Made by a program: the position numbers and the translations under genes
NCBI GenBank assembly: GCA_029267635.1
Contig: JAJUIK010000005.1
Span: forward strand, 1 to 64,000
DNA: 64,000 bases
Direction: 5' to 3'
DNA from: Moraxellaceae bacterium
GTDB lineage: Bacteria; Pseudomonadota; Gammaproteobacteria; Pseudomonadales; Moraxellaceae
Notes under the pieces: model-generated
Seen by the model: the letters and a program-made list of their open reading frames with translations, nothing else
Database searches by the model: none
Told to the model about the DNA's origin: nothing
Shown here: positions 45,328 through 54,871 of the stretch, piece after piece
Position numbering within the stretch: position 1 is the stretch's first letter
Layout of the letters: each line of letters starts with the position of its first letter

Positions 45328-47532
45328 TTAAGCCTGATGATGCTGGATTTTCCAGGCACGGTGAATTTTCTGATTGCGTTTGAAATCAGGCCCGATGGTT
45401 TCAGAGGTAATTTCCTGCACATCAAACAGTGCTTCAATTTCCTCATCCATTTCAAAACCGCGATAGTTGTTAGAGAAGTACAGAGTACCTTCGGTATGCA
45501 AGCGGTTCATCGCACGTTTTAGCAATGAAACATGGTCGCGTTGTACGTCAAACGTCCCGTAAAACTTTTTCGAGTTGGAAAAGGTTGGCGGATCAATAAA
45601 GATCAGGTCATATTGCTCGTGACCTTCTTTCAGCCATTCAAAACAGTCGCTGGCGAAGAATTGATGTTGTTCATCCGCATGATCCACCGTCAAGCCATTT
45701 AGCACGAAGTTTTCTTTAGACCAGTTTAGGTAAGTATTGGATAAGTCAACACTGGTGGTACTGGCAGCCCCACCTAAAGCCGCATGCAAACTCGCGGTAG
45801 ACGTGTAGCTGTATAGGTTGAGGAAATGCTTGCCTTTGGCTTCTTTGGCAATACGTAAACGCATTTGACGGTGATCGAGGAACAGGCCAGTATCCAGGTA
45901 ATCGGTCAGGTTGACCAGAATTTTGGCTTTGCCTTCCTGTACGATAAAGCGTTTTGAGGCAGTACTTTGCTTGGTGTACTGGCTTTTGCCTTCCTGACGC
46001 GCGCGGGTTTTAATAAAGATCGCATCACGATTCAGACCGGTTACTGCACGGATGGCTGCGAGTGCTAGGTTAAAGCGTTTTTTGGCTTTTTCTGGGTCAA
46101 TCTTTTTCGGTGGTGCATATTCTTGCACATGCAAGCGGTCACCGTATAAGTCGACAGCCAAGTTGAAATCCGGTAAGTCGGCATCGTATAAGCGCAAGCA
46201 ATAAATATTTTCTTTGACTGCCCATTTCTTCAAAGTCTGCATATTTTTTTGCAAACGGTTACTGAAGTCTTCTGCACCTTCAATTGGTTCAAATTGTTGC
46301 GGTTGCCAGGTCGCTAAGAAAGGTTGTGTCACGTTGACTGGTTTAATCGTGCCAAAACGAATATAGATCGGCAATTTACCATTCATTAAACGTAAGATTT
46401 GCGGATCATTAAATGCCAGTACATCGGCCTGCTCGATCTGTGCAGCAATCACGGCTGCATATTGATTCGGGAAGTGTTTTTGCAATAAAGCAGAGAGGCC
46501 GAGATATAAAGCGCGATTTGAAGCTTTATCACCTAAACGTTCACCATAAGGCGGATTGGTCACAATAAAGGCAGTTTTGCCATCTGCATGAAAATCAGGC
46601 CAATCTGCCAAAGTGCGTTCTTCAATCTGGATGCGATCCAGTAATTTTTCAAAACCGGCCGCGATGATGTTTTGACGTGTCGCTTTAATAGCTTCCCAGT
46701 CCGCATCAAAAGCATAAAATTGCGGAAGAGGTTGCTCCAAGGCTTTTTCATGACGTTCTGCAGCCTCAGCCTTGATGTTTAACCAGAGTTCACGGTCATG
46801 TCCATGCCAGCCGTTAAAGCCGAAACGTCGTACCAAACCTGGTGCACGGTCGGTGAGCATCAACAAGGCTTCAATAATGAAGGTTCCTGAACCACACATC
46901 GGATCGAGAATGATGTCCGGATGTCTTTCTTTCAGCTGCGCTTTTTGCAAAATGGCTGCGGCCAGGTTTTCTTTAATTGGTGCATCTGTCATGTAACGGC
47001 GGTAACCACGTTTGTGTAGCGAGTCGCCGGATAAATCCAGACAGTAGGTGTGTTCGGTTTTCCCAGCCAAGACAAATAGGGTAATTTCGGGTTGCTTGGT
47101 GTCAATGCTCGGACGGCGTCCAACCGCTTCCATAAAAGAATCCACCACGCCATCTTTTACACGTAAAGTGGCAAATTGGCTATTGACCTTAATTTCTCTT
47201 TCAACATGCAAACGAATGGCGAAAGTACTTTGTGGTGCGAAAATCAGCGACCAGTCAAAATTCAACGCACCCTCATAGAGTTCTTCTGCGACATCACGAG
47301 CATCATGGCTAAATTCAATGTCATGCTGGTGAATCGGCATCAGGACGCGCGAAGCCAGACGTGACCACATACAGATACGATATGCTGTTTCCAAGGTCCC
47401 CTGAATGATTAAACGTCCTGCTTTACGTTCGGTCACTTTGCTCCCTAGTTGTTCTATTTCTTCTTGTAGCAGCTGTTCTAAACCATCAGCACAAGTGATC
47501 CAATAGGTGTTTAAACGTAAAGACGTATTCAT
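45328..47532 (-). CDS. rlmL: Bifunctional 23S rRNA methyltransferase RlmKL
   Basis: A 734-residue fusion. A THUMP-containing N-terminal methyltransferase half (RlmL, m2G2445; motif VTNPPYGERLGDK) is followed by a second Rossmann half (RlmK, m7G2069; NLYSYTSTASLHAALGGA and IFIDPPTFSNSKK). Both motifs look intact. Start 47532 gives the conserved N-terminus MNTSLRLNTYW; the frame extends to 47571. Minus strand, convergent with clpB, divergent from the paralogues at 47775. Confidence 0.94.
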   Translation of the reverse strand: MNTSLRLNTYWITCADGLEQLLQEEIEQLGSKVTERKAGRLIIQGTLETAYRICMWSRLASRVLMPIHQHDIEFSHDARDVAEELYEGALNFDWSLIFAPQSTFAIRLHVEREIKVNSQFATLRVKDGVVDSFMEAVGRRPSIDTKQPEITLFVLAGKTEHTYCLDLSGDSLHKRGYRRYMTDAPIKENLAAAILQKAQLKERHPDIILDPMCGSGTFIIEALLMLTDRAPGLVRRFGFNGWHGHDRELWLNIKAEAAERHEKALEQPLPQFYAFDADWEAIKATRQNIIAAGFEKLLDRIQIEERTLADWPDFHADGKTAFIVTNPPYGERLGDKASNRALYLGLSALLQKHFPNQYAAVIAAQIEQADVLAFNDPQILRLMNGKLPIYIRFGTIKPVNVTQPFLATWQPQQFEPIEGAEDFSNRLQKNMQTLKKWAVKENIYCLRLYDADLPDFNLAVDLYGDRLHVQEYAPPKKIDPEKAKKRFNLALAAIRAVTGLNRDAIFIKTRARQEGKSQYTKQSTASKRFIVQEGKAKILVNLTDYLDTGLFLDHRQMRLRIAKEAKGKHFLNLYSYTSTASLHAALGGAASTTSVDLSNTYLNWSKENFVLNGLTVDHADEQHQFFASDCFEWLKEGHEQYDLIFIDPPTFSNSKKFYGTFDVQRDHVSLLKRAMNRLHTEGTLYFSNNYRGFEMDEEIEALFDVQEITSETIGPDFKRNQKIHRAWKIQHHQA

Positions 47533-47684
47533 AAATGAGACAGACCAAAGCAGATAACTATTAACCGGCAAAGTTTACCGTATTTTACTCGCTAAAGCTT
47601 TTTAAATATTGCACAGCATTTGCAGCACGGCAAAGCAATTCATTTTATGGCGAAAATTGCAATACGATTTTTGGCCAATCTCGT

Positions 47685-47690
47685 TATAAT
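47685..47690 (+). promoter_or_regulatory. Strong -10 element upstream of the tandem paralogues
   Basis: TATAAT at 47685-47690 lies about 85 bases before the first paralogue. No good -35 at 16-18 bp spacing was found. The leader contains TCAGCT/AGCTGA, a small stem around 47700-47725. Confidence 0.45.
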
Positions 47691-47774
47691 GACTGTCGTC
47701 AGCTGAGAACGTTATCTAAGCTGATGTTGTTTAATTACTTTTTATAATTTAAATCAAATAGGAATAAAAATTTC

Positions 47775-48086
47775 ATGGAAGCAACGATGAGCAATGGAAT
47801 GTTGGCGCATACCGAATCTTTTTCAATTGCTACACAGATCTATGTCCGCCTCAGACGCGTGACAGGACGTGTAGTCGATGCCATGTATTTGGCTGAAAAT
47901 CAGGATTATGCCCAATATGTCATCGATCTGGCTTTGGGGACGCAAGATGCCGAATTGACACAGTACGCCGAGCGTTTACGCGTGGCGATGGGGCTGTATC
48001 AAGAACCTGTGGTGGTAAAAACTGCTCCGGAGAGAGTTTCAAAAATCGCTGAAACGGAAGTCGCTGCAAGATTTAGCGTATTTTAA
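47775..48086 (+). CDS. Tandem paralogue 1, conserved protein of unknown function
   Basis: A 103-residue soluble protein. Residues about 16-42 form a block (beginning FSIATQIYVRLRRVTGR) that is identical over 27 residues in the next gene. It is basic and helical, followed by AENQDYAQY and TQDAELTQY. The C-terminal 35 residues differ between the two. At the DNA level the shared block differs mainly at third codon positions, so the protein is selected. I recognise no domain. ATGs at 47775 and 47787 are possible starts. Confidence 0.7.
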   Translation: MEATMSNGMLAHTESFSIATQIYVRLRRVTGRVVDAMYLAENQDYAQYVIDLALGTQDAELTQYAERLRVAMGLYQEPVVVKTAPERVSKIAETEVAARFSVF

Positions 48087-48100
48087 TTTATCCTGCCTTT

Positions 48101-48131
48101 TTTCCAGCATGTCGCCATGATGTGCTGGAAA
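48101..48131. repeat. Inverted repeat between the tandem paralogues
   Basis: Arms TTTCCAGCA (48101-48109) and TGCTGGAAA (48123-48131), without a T-run. It may end or stabilise the first gene's message or separate expression of the two paralogues. Confidence 0.6.
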
Positions 48132-48268
48132 CTCCTTGAGCTCATCAATAATAAAAAACTGGTACGCATTTTGCTAATTCATTCCTGACATCTCGCATGA
48201 TCGATTGATGTATTCAAAAAATTGATATGAACAGATTAATAATTTTAATTATGAGGGGGAAGGTTCAA

Positions 48269-48613
48269 ATGAAACAAACTATGCAGCAGGGATGGGAAGC
48301 CAATACGGAAGCATTTTCAATCGCCACTCAGATTTATGTCCGTCTGCGACGCGTGACCGGACGTGTGGTGGATGCCATGTATCTGGCAGAAAATCCGGCG
48401 TATGCACAGCATGTCAGGGCGCTGGCCCTGGCAACACAAGATGCTGAACTGATGCGTTATGTGCAACGTTTAGCAGACTTAATGACGGCGAGTACAGAAT
48501 CCTCATCAGATCCAGTTCCGGCCTCTCCCGTAGAGTTCTCTACCACCGAGGCAACTGCCGAAGAAATTTATCAAGCGCAAGTTTCGCATCACTATATTGG
48601 TGCATTACGCTAA
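48269..48613 (+). CDS. Tandem paralogue 2, conserved protein of unknown function
   Basis: A 114-residue protein (MKQTMQQGWEANTEAFSIAT). GGGGGAAGG directly upstream makes 48269 the clear start; the frame itself opens at 48227. It shares the 27-residue core with paralogue 1 plus the AEN-x-x-YAQ and TQDAEL motifs, then has a serine/proline/threonine-rich linker and a distinct tail ending QVSHHYIGALR. Followed by a terminator and pyrB. Cytoplasmic by sequence. No homologous family known to me. Confidence 0.75.
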   Translation: MKQTMQQGWEANTEAFSIATQIYVRLRRVTGRVVDAMYLAENPAYAQHVRALALATQDAELMRYVQRLADLMTASTESSSDPVPASPVEFSTTEATAEEIYQAQVSHHYIGALR

Positions 48614-48620
48614 ATCATTC

Positions 48621-48653
48621 AGCCCTAAAGAACGCTGGTATTTAGGGCTTTTC
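48621..48653 (+). terminator. Terminator after tandem paralogue 2
   Basis: Stem AGCCCTAAA (48621-48629) / TTTAGGGCT (48641-48649) with an 11-nt loop and Ts. Confidence 0.8.
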
Positions 48654-48834
48654 AATATGATGCGCTGTCTTTTCATTTATTTGTGATTATCCTGTTCAAT
48701 CTGCATAGGAAATTTGCTTGCAGATCTTTAGTTTTCATTATTTATCTGTTGTATAACTATGCAAATCTTCTGCGAAAAAAATAGATTTGGGCTACACTAT
48801 GCACGTTTCGCGATTCGACCCATAGGAATCCATT

Positions 48835-49851
48835 ATGCATATTGCAGCACTGCATCAGCCAAGTCAGGTTCAGCTCAACCAGGATGGCAATTTAAAGCAT
48901 TTTTTGACGATTGAAGGCCTTTCTAAAGACAACCTCAGCAAAATTCTAGATACTGCAAACAGTTTTCTAGATGATAATAATAATCTGATCAATCGTCCGC
49001 TCTTGGAAGGCCGGACGGTGATGAACCTGTTCTTTGAAAATTCCACCCGTACTCGTACCACTTTTGAAGCGGCTGCCAAACGTTTGTCCGCCAATGTGCT
49101 GAATATCGATATTGCACGTTCCAGTACCTCCAAAGGTGAAACCCTGCGCGATACGCTGTGGAACCTGGAAGCCATGGCCACCGATATTTTCGTAGTACGT
49201 CATTCTTCTTCTGGTGCAGCGCACTTTATTGCCAAAGATGTCTGCCCCAATGTGGCGATTATCAATGCAGGGGATGGACGTCATGCGCATCCTACCCAAG
49301 CTATGCTGGATATGCTGACCATTCGTCGCGAAACCCAAAAATCGTTTGAAGATTTAAGCGTGGCGATTATTGGTGACATTAAACATTCCCGTGTGGCGCG
49401 TTCTGATGTAGCAGCTTTGCAAACTTTGGGCTGTAAAGATATCCGTGTGATTGCACCAAACACTTTGTTACCGGTCGGTTTTGCTGAATATGGCGAGCAT
49501 GTACGTTTATTTAACAATATGGATGCCGGGATTGCGGATTGCGACGTGATTATTGCCTTGCGTATCCAGAATGAACGAATTGATTCACCCGCACTAGCAT
49601 CGCAAGCTGAATTTTACAAAATGTATGGTCTGAATAAAGAGCGTCTGGCCTTGGCCAAACCAGATTGTATCGTGATGCATCCAGGACCGATGAACCGCGG
49701 TGTGGAAATTGATTCAAGTATTGCGGATGGACCACAATCAGTCATTTTAAAACAGGTGACCAATGGTATTGCAGTGCGTATGGCGGTATTGGCTTTGGCC
49801 ATGCAGGGTCAGTTGCAGGAACAGGGTTTAATTGAAGCGATTGCGGTATAA
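48835..49851 (+). CDS. pyrB: Aspartate carbamoyltransferase catalytic subunit
   Basis: A 338-residue enzyme of pyrimidine synthesis. Carbamoyl-phosphate motif [24 protein letters not shown] and a late [11 protein letters not shown] are all present. The longer N-terminus (about 25 residues more than the E. coli subunit) is typical of the class that binds a DHOase-like partner. AGGAA precedes the ATG. Eleven bases separate it from pyrC'. Confidence 0.96.
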   Translation: MHIAALHQPSQVQLNQDGNLKHFLTIEGLSKDNLSKILDTANSFLDDNNNLINRPLLEGRTVMNLFFENSTRTRTTFEAAAKRLSANVLNIDIARSSTSKGETLRDTLWNLEAMATDIFVVRHSSSGAAHFIAKDVCPNVAIINAGDGRHAHPTQAMLDMLTIRRETQKSFEDLSVAIIGDIKHSRVARSDVAALQTLGCKDIRVIAPNTLLPVGFAEYGEHVRLFNNMDAGIADCDVIIALRIQNERIDSPALASQAEFYKMYGLNKERLALAKPDCIVMHPGPMNRGVEIDSSIADGPQSVILKQVTNGIAVRMAVLALAMQGQLQEQGLIEAIAV

Positions 49852-49862
49852 GGATAGATCAC

Positions 49863-51101
49863 ATGAGTATTGTAAAAATTGAAAATGTCCGTGTATTAGA
49901 TCCTATCCAGAATACCGACAGTATCCAAACCGTTTATTTGCAAAATGGCAAGCAGATTGCGGCCAGCGAACAGGTGAATGAAACTATTGATGGTCAAGGC
50001 AAATGGCTCATGCCGACCATGGTGGATTTGTGCGCACGTTTGCGTGAACCAGGCCAGCAGCAGCATGGTACCTTGAAATCAGAAGGCCGTGCAGCGCGTG
50101 AAAATGGCATTTTGCACGTGATTACTCCGCCAGATTCTAAGCCAATCGTGCAGGACAATGGGGCCCTGATTCATGGTTTGCAAGAAAAAGCCATGCTTGA
50201 TGGTGGCATTTATCTCGATATTATCGGTGCACAAACCCAGGGTTTGAATGGCAAACAGCCTGCCAATATGGCTGGTTTGAAAAAAGGTGGTTGTAGTGCA
50301 GTTTCCAATGCCAATGCGGCATTTGCTGATGATGATGTGGTGATCCGTACCCTGGAATATGCAGCAGGTTTAGGCTTGACTGTGGTGTTCTATGCGGAAG
50401 AACCACAAATTGCCAAAGACGGTTGTGCGCATGAAGGTTTTATTGCTTCACGCCAGGGTTTACCGATGATCCCAGCCATGGCAGAAACTATTGCAATTGC
50501 GAAATATCTGTTGATGATTGAGGCTACAGGTGTGAAAGCGCACTTTGGTTTGCTCTCTTGTGGGGCTTCTGTTGAACTGATTAAGGCAGCCAAAGCCAAA
50601 GGTTTGTCAGTCACTGCAGATGTGGCCATGCATCAATTGCATTTAACCGAACAACTGATTGATGGTTTTAATTCTTTAGCCCATGTGCGTCCACCATTGC
50701 GTTCAGAGCAGGACAAAGAGTTGCTACGTCAGGCGGTAAAAGATGGGGTGATTGACGCGATCTGTACGCATCATGAGCCATTATCCAGCTCTGCGAAAAT
50801 GGCGCCTTTTGCTGAAACTCAACCTGGTATTAGTGCCTTTGATACTTATGTAGCGCTGGGCGTGCAATTGGTACAACAAGGTTTATTCACACCATTAGAA
50901 TGGGTGGAGAAAGTCACATTGGCACCAGCAAAAGTGGCCAATATGGTAGAACGCTGGCAGCAACAGGCAGGCTGGGTACTGGTTGATCCAGAATTGAGCT
51001 GGATTGTTGATAAAGAAGCGATCCTATCACAAGGCAAAAATACGCCGTTATTACAACAAACCGTGACTGGTAAAGTGTTACAGACGTTTATCCCTGCATG
51101 A
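49863..51101 (+). CDS. pyrC': Non-catalytic dihydroorotase-like protein PyrC'
   Basis: A 412-residue amidohydrolase-fold protein. Active dihydroorotases have D-x-H-x-H-x-R-E-P-G; here it reads DLCARLREPG (residues 55-64), so both metal-binding histidines are lost (C57 and R59). The later TDHAPH motif is THHEPL. It therefore should not be active. In Pseudomonas the pyrC' product holds the PyrB trimers in an active dodecamer, and the 11-bp gap to pyrB fits. AAGGA precedes the ATG. The working pyrC is elsewhere. Confidence 0.9.
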   Translation: MSIVKIENVRVLDPIQNTDSIQTVYLQNGKQIAASEQVNETIDGQGKWLMPTMVDLCARLREPGQQQHGTLKSEGRAARENGILHVITPPDSKPIVQDNGALIHGLQEKAMLDGGIYLDIIGAQTQGLNGKQPANMAGLKKGGCSAVSNANAAFADDDVVIRTLEYAAGLGLTVVFYAEEPQIAKDGCAHEGFIASRQGLPMIPAMAETIAIAKYLLMIEATGVKAHFGLLSCGASVELIKAAKAKGLSVTADVAMHQLHLTEQLIDGFNSLAHVRPPLRSEQDKELLRQAVKDGVIDAICTHHEPLSSSAKMAPFAETQPGISAFDTYVALGVQLVQQGLFTPLEWVEKVTLAPAKVANMVERWQQQAGWVLVDPELSWIVDKEAILSQGKNTPLLQQTVTGKVLQTFIPA

Positions 51102-51120
51102 TTTAAAGCAGTCGAAATAT

Positions 51121-51147
51121 AAAAAGTCAGCTTCGGCTGGCTTTTTT
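51121..51147 (+). terminator. Terminator after pyrB-pyrC'
   Basis: Stem AAAAAGTCAGC (51121-51131) / GCTGGCTTTTT (51136-51146), TTCG loop, T-run. Confidence 0.9.
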
Positions 51148-51292
51148 ATGTGCTGTATTTTTACTGAAGGGTTTAGTAAATTTTTGTTATTGCAAAAAAT
51201 TTAATTACCCTTTGCTCTCATTTGCAACATAGAATAAAAAATAATCAAATTGCACAGTATCCATAATTATTATAAAGAATAAGGAGTTGTAC

Positions 51293-52798
51293 ATGAGTCT
51301 GAATTTGATTGATTTATTAAAACAGCACGTTTTGGCCATTGTACTGGAAGGCGATAATCAGGATTTAGTGGCTAAAAATGAGGCCTTGTCTAATTTTTTT
51401 CCTTTGCTACTGACGATCTTACAGCACAAGCCTGAGTTGATTGCTGCCTTACAAAATAATTTAAATCCTACATTGCTCGAAATATTTGATGGAAATGTCG
51501 CAATTAAAAATCAGTTTTTGCAGCAGGTGAGCAGGAATGTATCCGCCACAGCCATTGCATCGGTTCTTGAGCGTTCGATTACGCCGACGCTCACGGTTCT
51601 GGCCGAGCAAGCCGGAACTCAGGATTCTGAAGGGATTCAATTTTTCTTGCAAAAACACAGTGCTGATATTCAGAAGGCTTTACCTGATTGGGCGCTTGCC
51701 TTGATGGCCGGTTTAGGTCTGAATATAGTATCGCCAGAAAGTCTTGGCCCAGTATCTGCAATTCCAGAACCGCAGCCTGTGCAGGAGCGTAAAGTGACGC
51801 CGGGATGGCTGATCTCCTTGTTGGGTTTATTGATCTTTGCCTTGCTGGTGGGATTGTTGTTACGCGCCTGTGATAAAAAGACGGAAGAAGCGGTTTCCTC
51901 TGTGGCACCCGTAGAGGGGAATCAGCCAGCCATGTTCCAGATTTCGACCGGCGATCAGGGAGAGTTGGTAACCTGCCGCATTTATTCTGGCGACTTACAG
52001 TATATTGAAATCCTGCAAAATGAAGTGAAGCAGATTTTTAATCATCCGAATGGTTGTGGGGTAGAGCATCAGACGCAGTATCAACAGCGTTTAATCAATC
52101 AGGATGCGCTGCCAACAGTACTGAAATTGCTGAAGGGTGTACCGAATACGGTGCTGACCTGGCAAGGAGAGCAGATTTTTGTGCAATCGGAAAATAGCGC
52201 CCGTGCACAGGCGATTGCTCCACAGATTCAGCGTTTGACTCCGAATGTGAAAGTCCAAGTGATGCAGCCACAACGTGATGCGGTACAGACCATGAAGCAA
52301 AACCAGCTGGAAAACGCGACGGTGTATGACAGTGTGGCACGTGCAGAGCAGGCATTGGCGCAACTTGACATCAATCAGGTACAGCCATTGGATATTGCCA
52401 CGGCTTTAAACTTGCAGATTATCAATTTTTCCAGTGGTTCTGCTGAAATTCCACAATTGAATCATTCGGTATTATCTCAAGCAGCCGCCTTAATCCAGCG
52501 TGTGCCAAATGTGCATGTCACTATTCTCGGACATACCGATGCTGAAGGGGATGCGGTGATGAACAAATCCTTGTCCCAAAAACGGGCGCGAGCTGTGGCG
52601 GATTATCTGATCGCTCAAGGTGTGGATCCGAGCAAAGTTACTGCGTTCGGTTATGGGGAAGAACAGCCGATTGCCGATAACACAACAGAAGAAGGTAAAT
52701 TTAAGAATCGCCGGATTGAATTTAAGGTGGAAAATACTGAAACTGGTAAGGTACGTGAGGTGGATGAAGCCGGTGTAAATTCTCAAAAGACTGAATAA
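51293..52798 (+). CDS. OmpA-like peptidoglycan-binding protein with internal membrane helix
   Basis: About 501 residues. N-terminal 140 residues are a helical domain, similar in style to DUF937/YidB. A proline-rich linker leads to one membrane helix (about 170-190, GWLISLLGLLIFALLVGLL), then a periplasmic region with BON-like alternation (about 200-350) and an OmpA C-terminal domain (about 375-485) with ILGHTDAEGD and NRRIEFKV. AAGGAGTT precedes the ATG at 51293. It would attach the inner membrane to peptidoglycan. Exact role unknown. Confidence 0.85.
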   Translation: MSLNLIDLLKQHVLAIVLEGDNQDLVAKNEALSNFFPLLLTILQHKPELIAALQNNLNPTLLEIFDGNVAIKNQFLQQVSRNVSATAIASVLERSITPTLTVLAEQAGTQDSEGIQFFLQKHSADIQKALPDWALALMAGLGLNIVSPESLGPVSAIPEPQPVQERKVTPGWLISLLGLLIFALLVGLLLRACDKKTEEAVSSVAPVEGNQPAMFQISTGDQGELVTCRIYSGDLQYIEILQNEVKQIFNHPNGCGVEHQTQYQQRLINQDALPTVLKLLKGVPNTVLTWQGEQIFVQSENSARAQAIAPQIQRLTPNVKVQVMQPQRDAVQTMKQNQLENATVYDSVARAEQALAQLDINQVQPLDIATALNLQIINFSSGSAEIPQLNHSVLSQAAALIQRVPNVHVTILGHTDAEGDAVMNKSLSQKRARAVADYLIAQGVDPSKVTAFGYGEEQPIADNTTEEGKFKNRRIEFKVENTETGKVREVDEAGVNSQKTE

Positions 52799-52805
52799 TC
52801 TATTT

Positions 52806-52837
52806 GCCCTGTAATAATGATTACAGGGCTTTTTTTC
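52806..52837 (+). terminator. Terminator after the OmpA-like gene
   Basis: Stem GCCCTGTAAT (52806-52815) / ATTACAGGGC (52820-52829), AATG loop, seven Ts. Confidence 0.9.
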
Positions 52838-52880
52838 TGCTTCAGACCTGTTAAGTTATCGGTCAATAAGGAGCATCATC

Positions 52881-53654
52881 ATGAATATTTCCATTATTGG
52901 CGCGGGTCGGGTGGCATATCATTTGGCTGGACAGTTGAAGTTGATTGGTCAACATATTGGGCAAATTTACAGCCAAAATTTGTCGAAAGCGCAGCATCTG
53001 GCACAGCCGCTAGGCGCTGAAGCAATAGATGATTATGCTGCTTTGCAAGCGGTAGACCTGCTGATTATCGCGGTCAGTGATTCTGCAATTGCTGAAGTCA
53101 TCCAGAAAGTTCATGCTTATTTGCCGCAGTGTCTGATTGTACATACGTCAGGGAGTACCGATCTCAAAGTCTTAACTGCCCAGCATGCCCGCTCTGGTGT
53201 GCTTTATCCATTACAGACGTTTAGTTTGGAGCGTGAAATTGACTGGTTACATACACCAATTTTTATTGAAACGGCACAACTGTCCGATCTGGACATGCTG
53301 CAAACATTAGCTAGGCAGTTGAGTGAACGCGTTTATCATTACACGTCACAGCAGCGTTTGAGTCTGCATTTGGCAGCGGTCTTCGCCTGCAATTTTACCA
53401 ATTATTGTTATGATATGGCCAAGCAAGTCGTTGATCAGCAACAGGTGGATTTTAGCTTGCTTTATCCATTAATACAGGAAACTGCACAGAAAGTGACACA
53501 GCATGATCCAAAACAAATGCAAACAGGACCGGCGATACGCAAGGATGAGAAGATTTTAAAGCTGCATCAAAGCCTGCTAAATGATCAGCCACAGCTACAG
53601 GAAATGTATCGGATGATGAGTGATGGCATCATGCAACGCCACCACTCTGAATAA
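52881..53654 (+). CDS. Rossmann-like and DUF2520 domain-containing protein
   Basis: A 257-residue protein. The N-terminal nucleotide-binding fold starts MNISIIGAGRVAYHLAGQLK with a G-x-G-x-x-A motif. The C-terminal DUF2520 domain is helical. It resembles oxidoreductases of the 6-phosphogluconate dehydrogenase-like group, but substrate and reaction are unknown. AAGGAG precedes the ATG. Convergent with trmB, one base apart. Confidence 0.82.
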   Translation: MNISIIGAGRVAYHLAGQLKLIGQHIGQIYSQNLSKAQHLAQPLGAEAIDDYAALQAVDLLIIAVSDSAIAEVIQKVHAYLPQCLIVHTSGSTDLKVLTAQHARSGVLYPLQTFSLEREIDWLHTPIFIETAQLSDLDMLQTLARQLSERVYHYTSQQRLSLHLAAVFACNFTNYCYDMAKQVVDQQQVDFSLLYPLIQETAQKVTQHDPKQMQTGPAIRKDEKILKLHQSLLNDQPQLQEMYRMMSDGIMQRHHSE

Positions 53655-53655
53655 A

Positions 53656-54372
53656 TTAATTGATTTTCTTAAAGATAAAATCATTGATTTTATGACCTGC
53701 TTCCAGACCGCGGCGTTCAAATTTGGTTTGTGGACGCCAGTCTGGGCGAGGATAACTGTTGCCTTTGCCTGCAAGATTTTCTAGGTCAGGACGATTGTCG
53801 AGTACATCCAGCATCCATTCCGCGTACGGTTCCCAATCCGTTGCCGCATGGAAAGTACCGCCCAATTCTAGTTTTTGTTCGACCAATGCCATGCGTTCAT
53901 GCGCGACAAAGCGGCGTTTGAAATGACGTTTTTTCTGCCATGGATCTGGGAAATATAGCTGTACGCAGTTAATGCTATTGTCCGGCATTTCACGCAGCAC
54001 CTGAATCGCATCAGCATCCAGGACACGCAGGTTATTCAAACCGGCCATACCGGCTTCATAGACACATTGCGCAATCCCCGGCACATGCACTTCAATTCCG
54101 ATAAAATTGCGTCCCGGATTGGCTTTGGCCATCAGTACCAATGAACGCCCCATACCAAAACCGATTTCCACCGTTAATGGTCGCTCCGGATGTTCAAAAT
54201 GCTGGCGCAAGTCACCGACCGGATATTCCAAGATGAGTTCACGATATTGTTCCAGCGCAGATCGTTGTGAAGTATTCAGCGGCGATGAGCGGCGCATAAA
54301 AGTCACAATTTCACGGTGCTCATGCAAATTGTCTAGCTCTACAATTTGCGGCTCTAATTGATCGTTCGACAT
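53656..54372 (-). CDS. trmB: tRNA (guanine-N7)-methyltransferase
   Basis: A 238-residue enzyme making m7G46 in tRNA. Motif I EIGFGMGRSLVLMA and the YFPDPWQKKRHFKRR signature identify it. The start at 54372 gives MSNDQLEPQIVE; the frame extends to 54426. The 500-base region beyond it has no gene. Confidence 0.95.
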   Translation of the reverse strand: MSNDQLEPQIVELDNLHEHREIVTFMRRSSPLNTSQRSALEQYRELILEYPVGDLRQHFEHPERPLTVEIGFGMGRSLVLMAKANPGRNFIGIEVHVPGIAQCVYEAGMAGLNNLRVLDADAIQVLREMPDNSINCVQLYFPDPWQKKRHFKRRFVAHERMALVEQKLELGGTFHAATDWEPYAEWMLDVLDNRPDLENLAGKGNSYPRPDWRPQTKFERRGLEAGHKINDFIFKKIN

Positions 54373-54871
54373 AATCTTGGCAATACTAAAATTTAAAAGC
54401 GGTATTTTAAGTCTTGGGCAGGGCAAGTCAAACGTTTTAAATGGAGCCTATCCTGATGAATTGAAAAGATCAGGAAATTTCTAGGTTATCGAGTAGAGGA
54501 TAGAGTTGTTGGTAGGGTGAGAGAATCCACCCAATTCAGTATGTGGCAAAAGCTGTTTTGTGATCTGTCATTTTGACTATGTCATCGCGTCAACATCCAT
54601 TTATGTGATCTTTGTGAGATTCATCCAAGCAACTATAAATCAGTGTAACTGATGACAAGACAAGAATAATATATAGGAAGTGAGGAGTGTAAAAAATATT
54701 TCTTTATAAAAAGCTGAAAACTTAACTTGAAAAAGCATGTAGCTTACTAGATATTCTTAAACTAAATGATTTTTATCAGTTTACGCTTTTTTGCAATTTT
54801 GTCGGTGCAATAGCTTGCAAGTTGTAAGGCGGCGTTTTAAAACATGAAGAGTGCAATAACAAGGAATAGCG
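54373..54871. other. Non-coding region between divergent trmB and gst
   Basis: About 500 bases without a gene. It contains a nested inverted repeat: TCCTGAT/ATCAGGA around 54450 inside CTATCCT/AGGATAG. A palindrome ATCAGTGTAACTGAT lies near 54636. None was linked to a known regulator. Confidence 0.5.
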
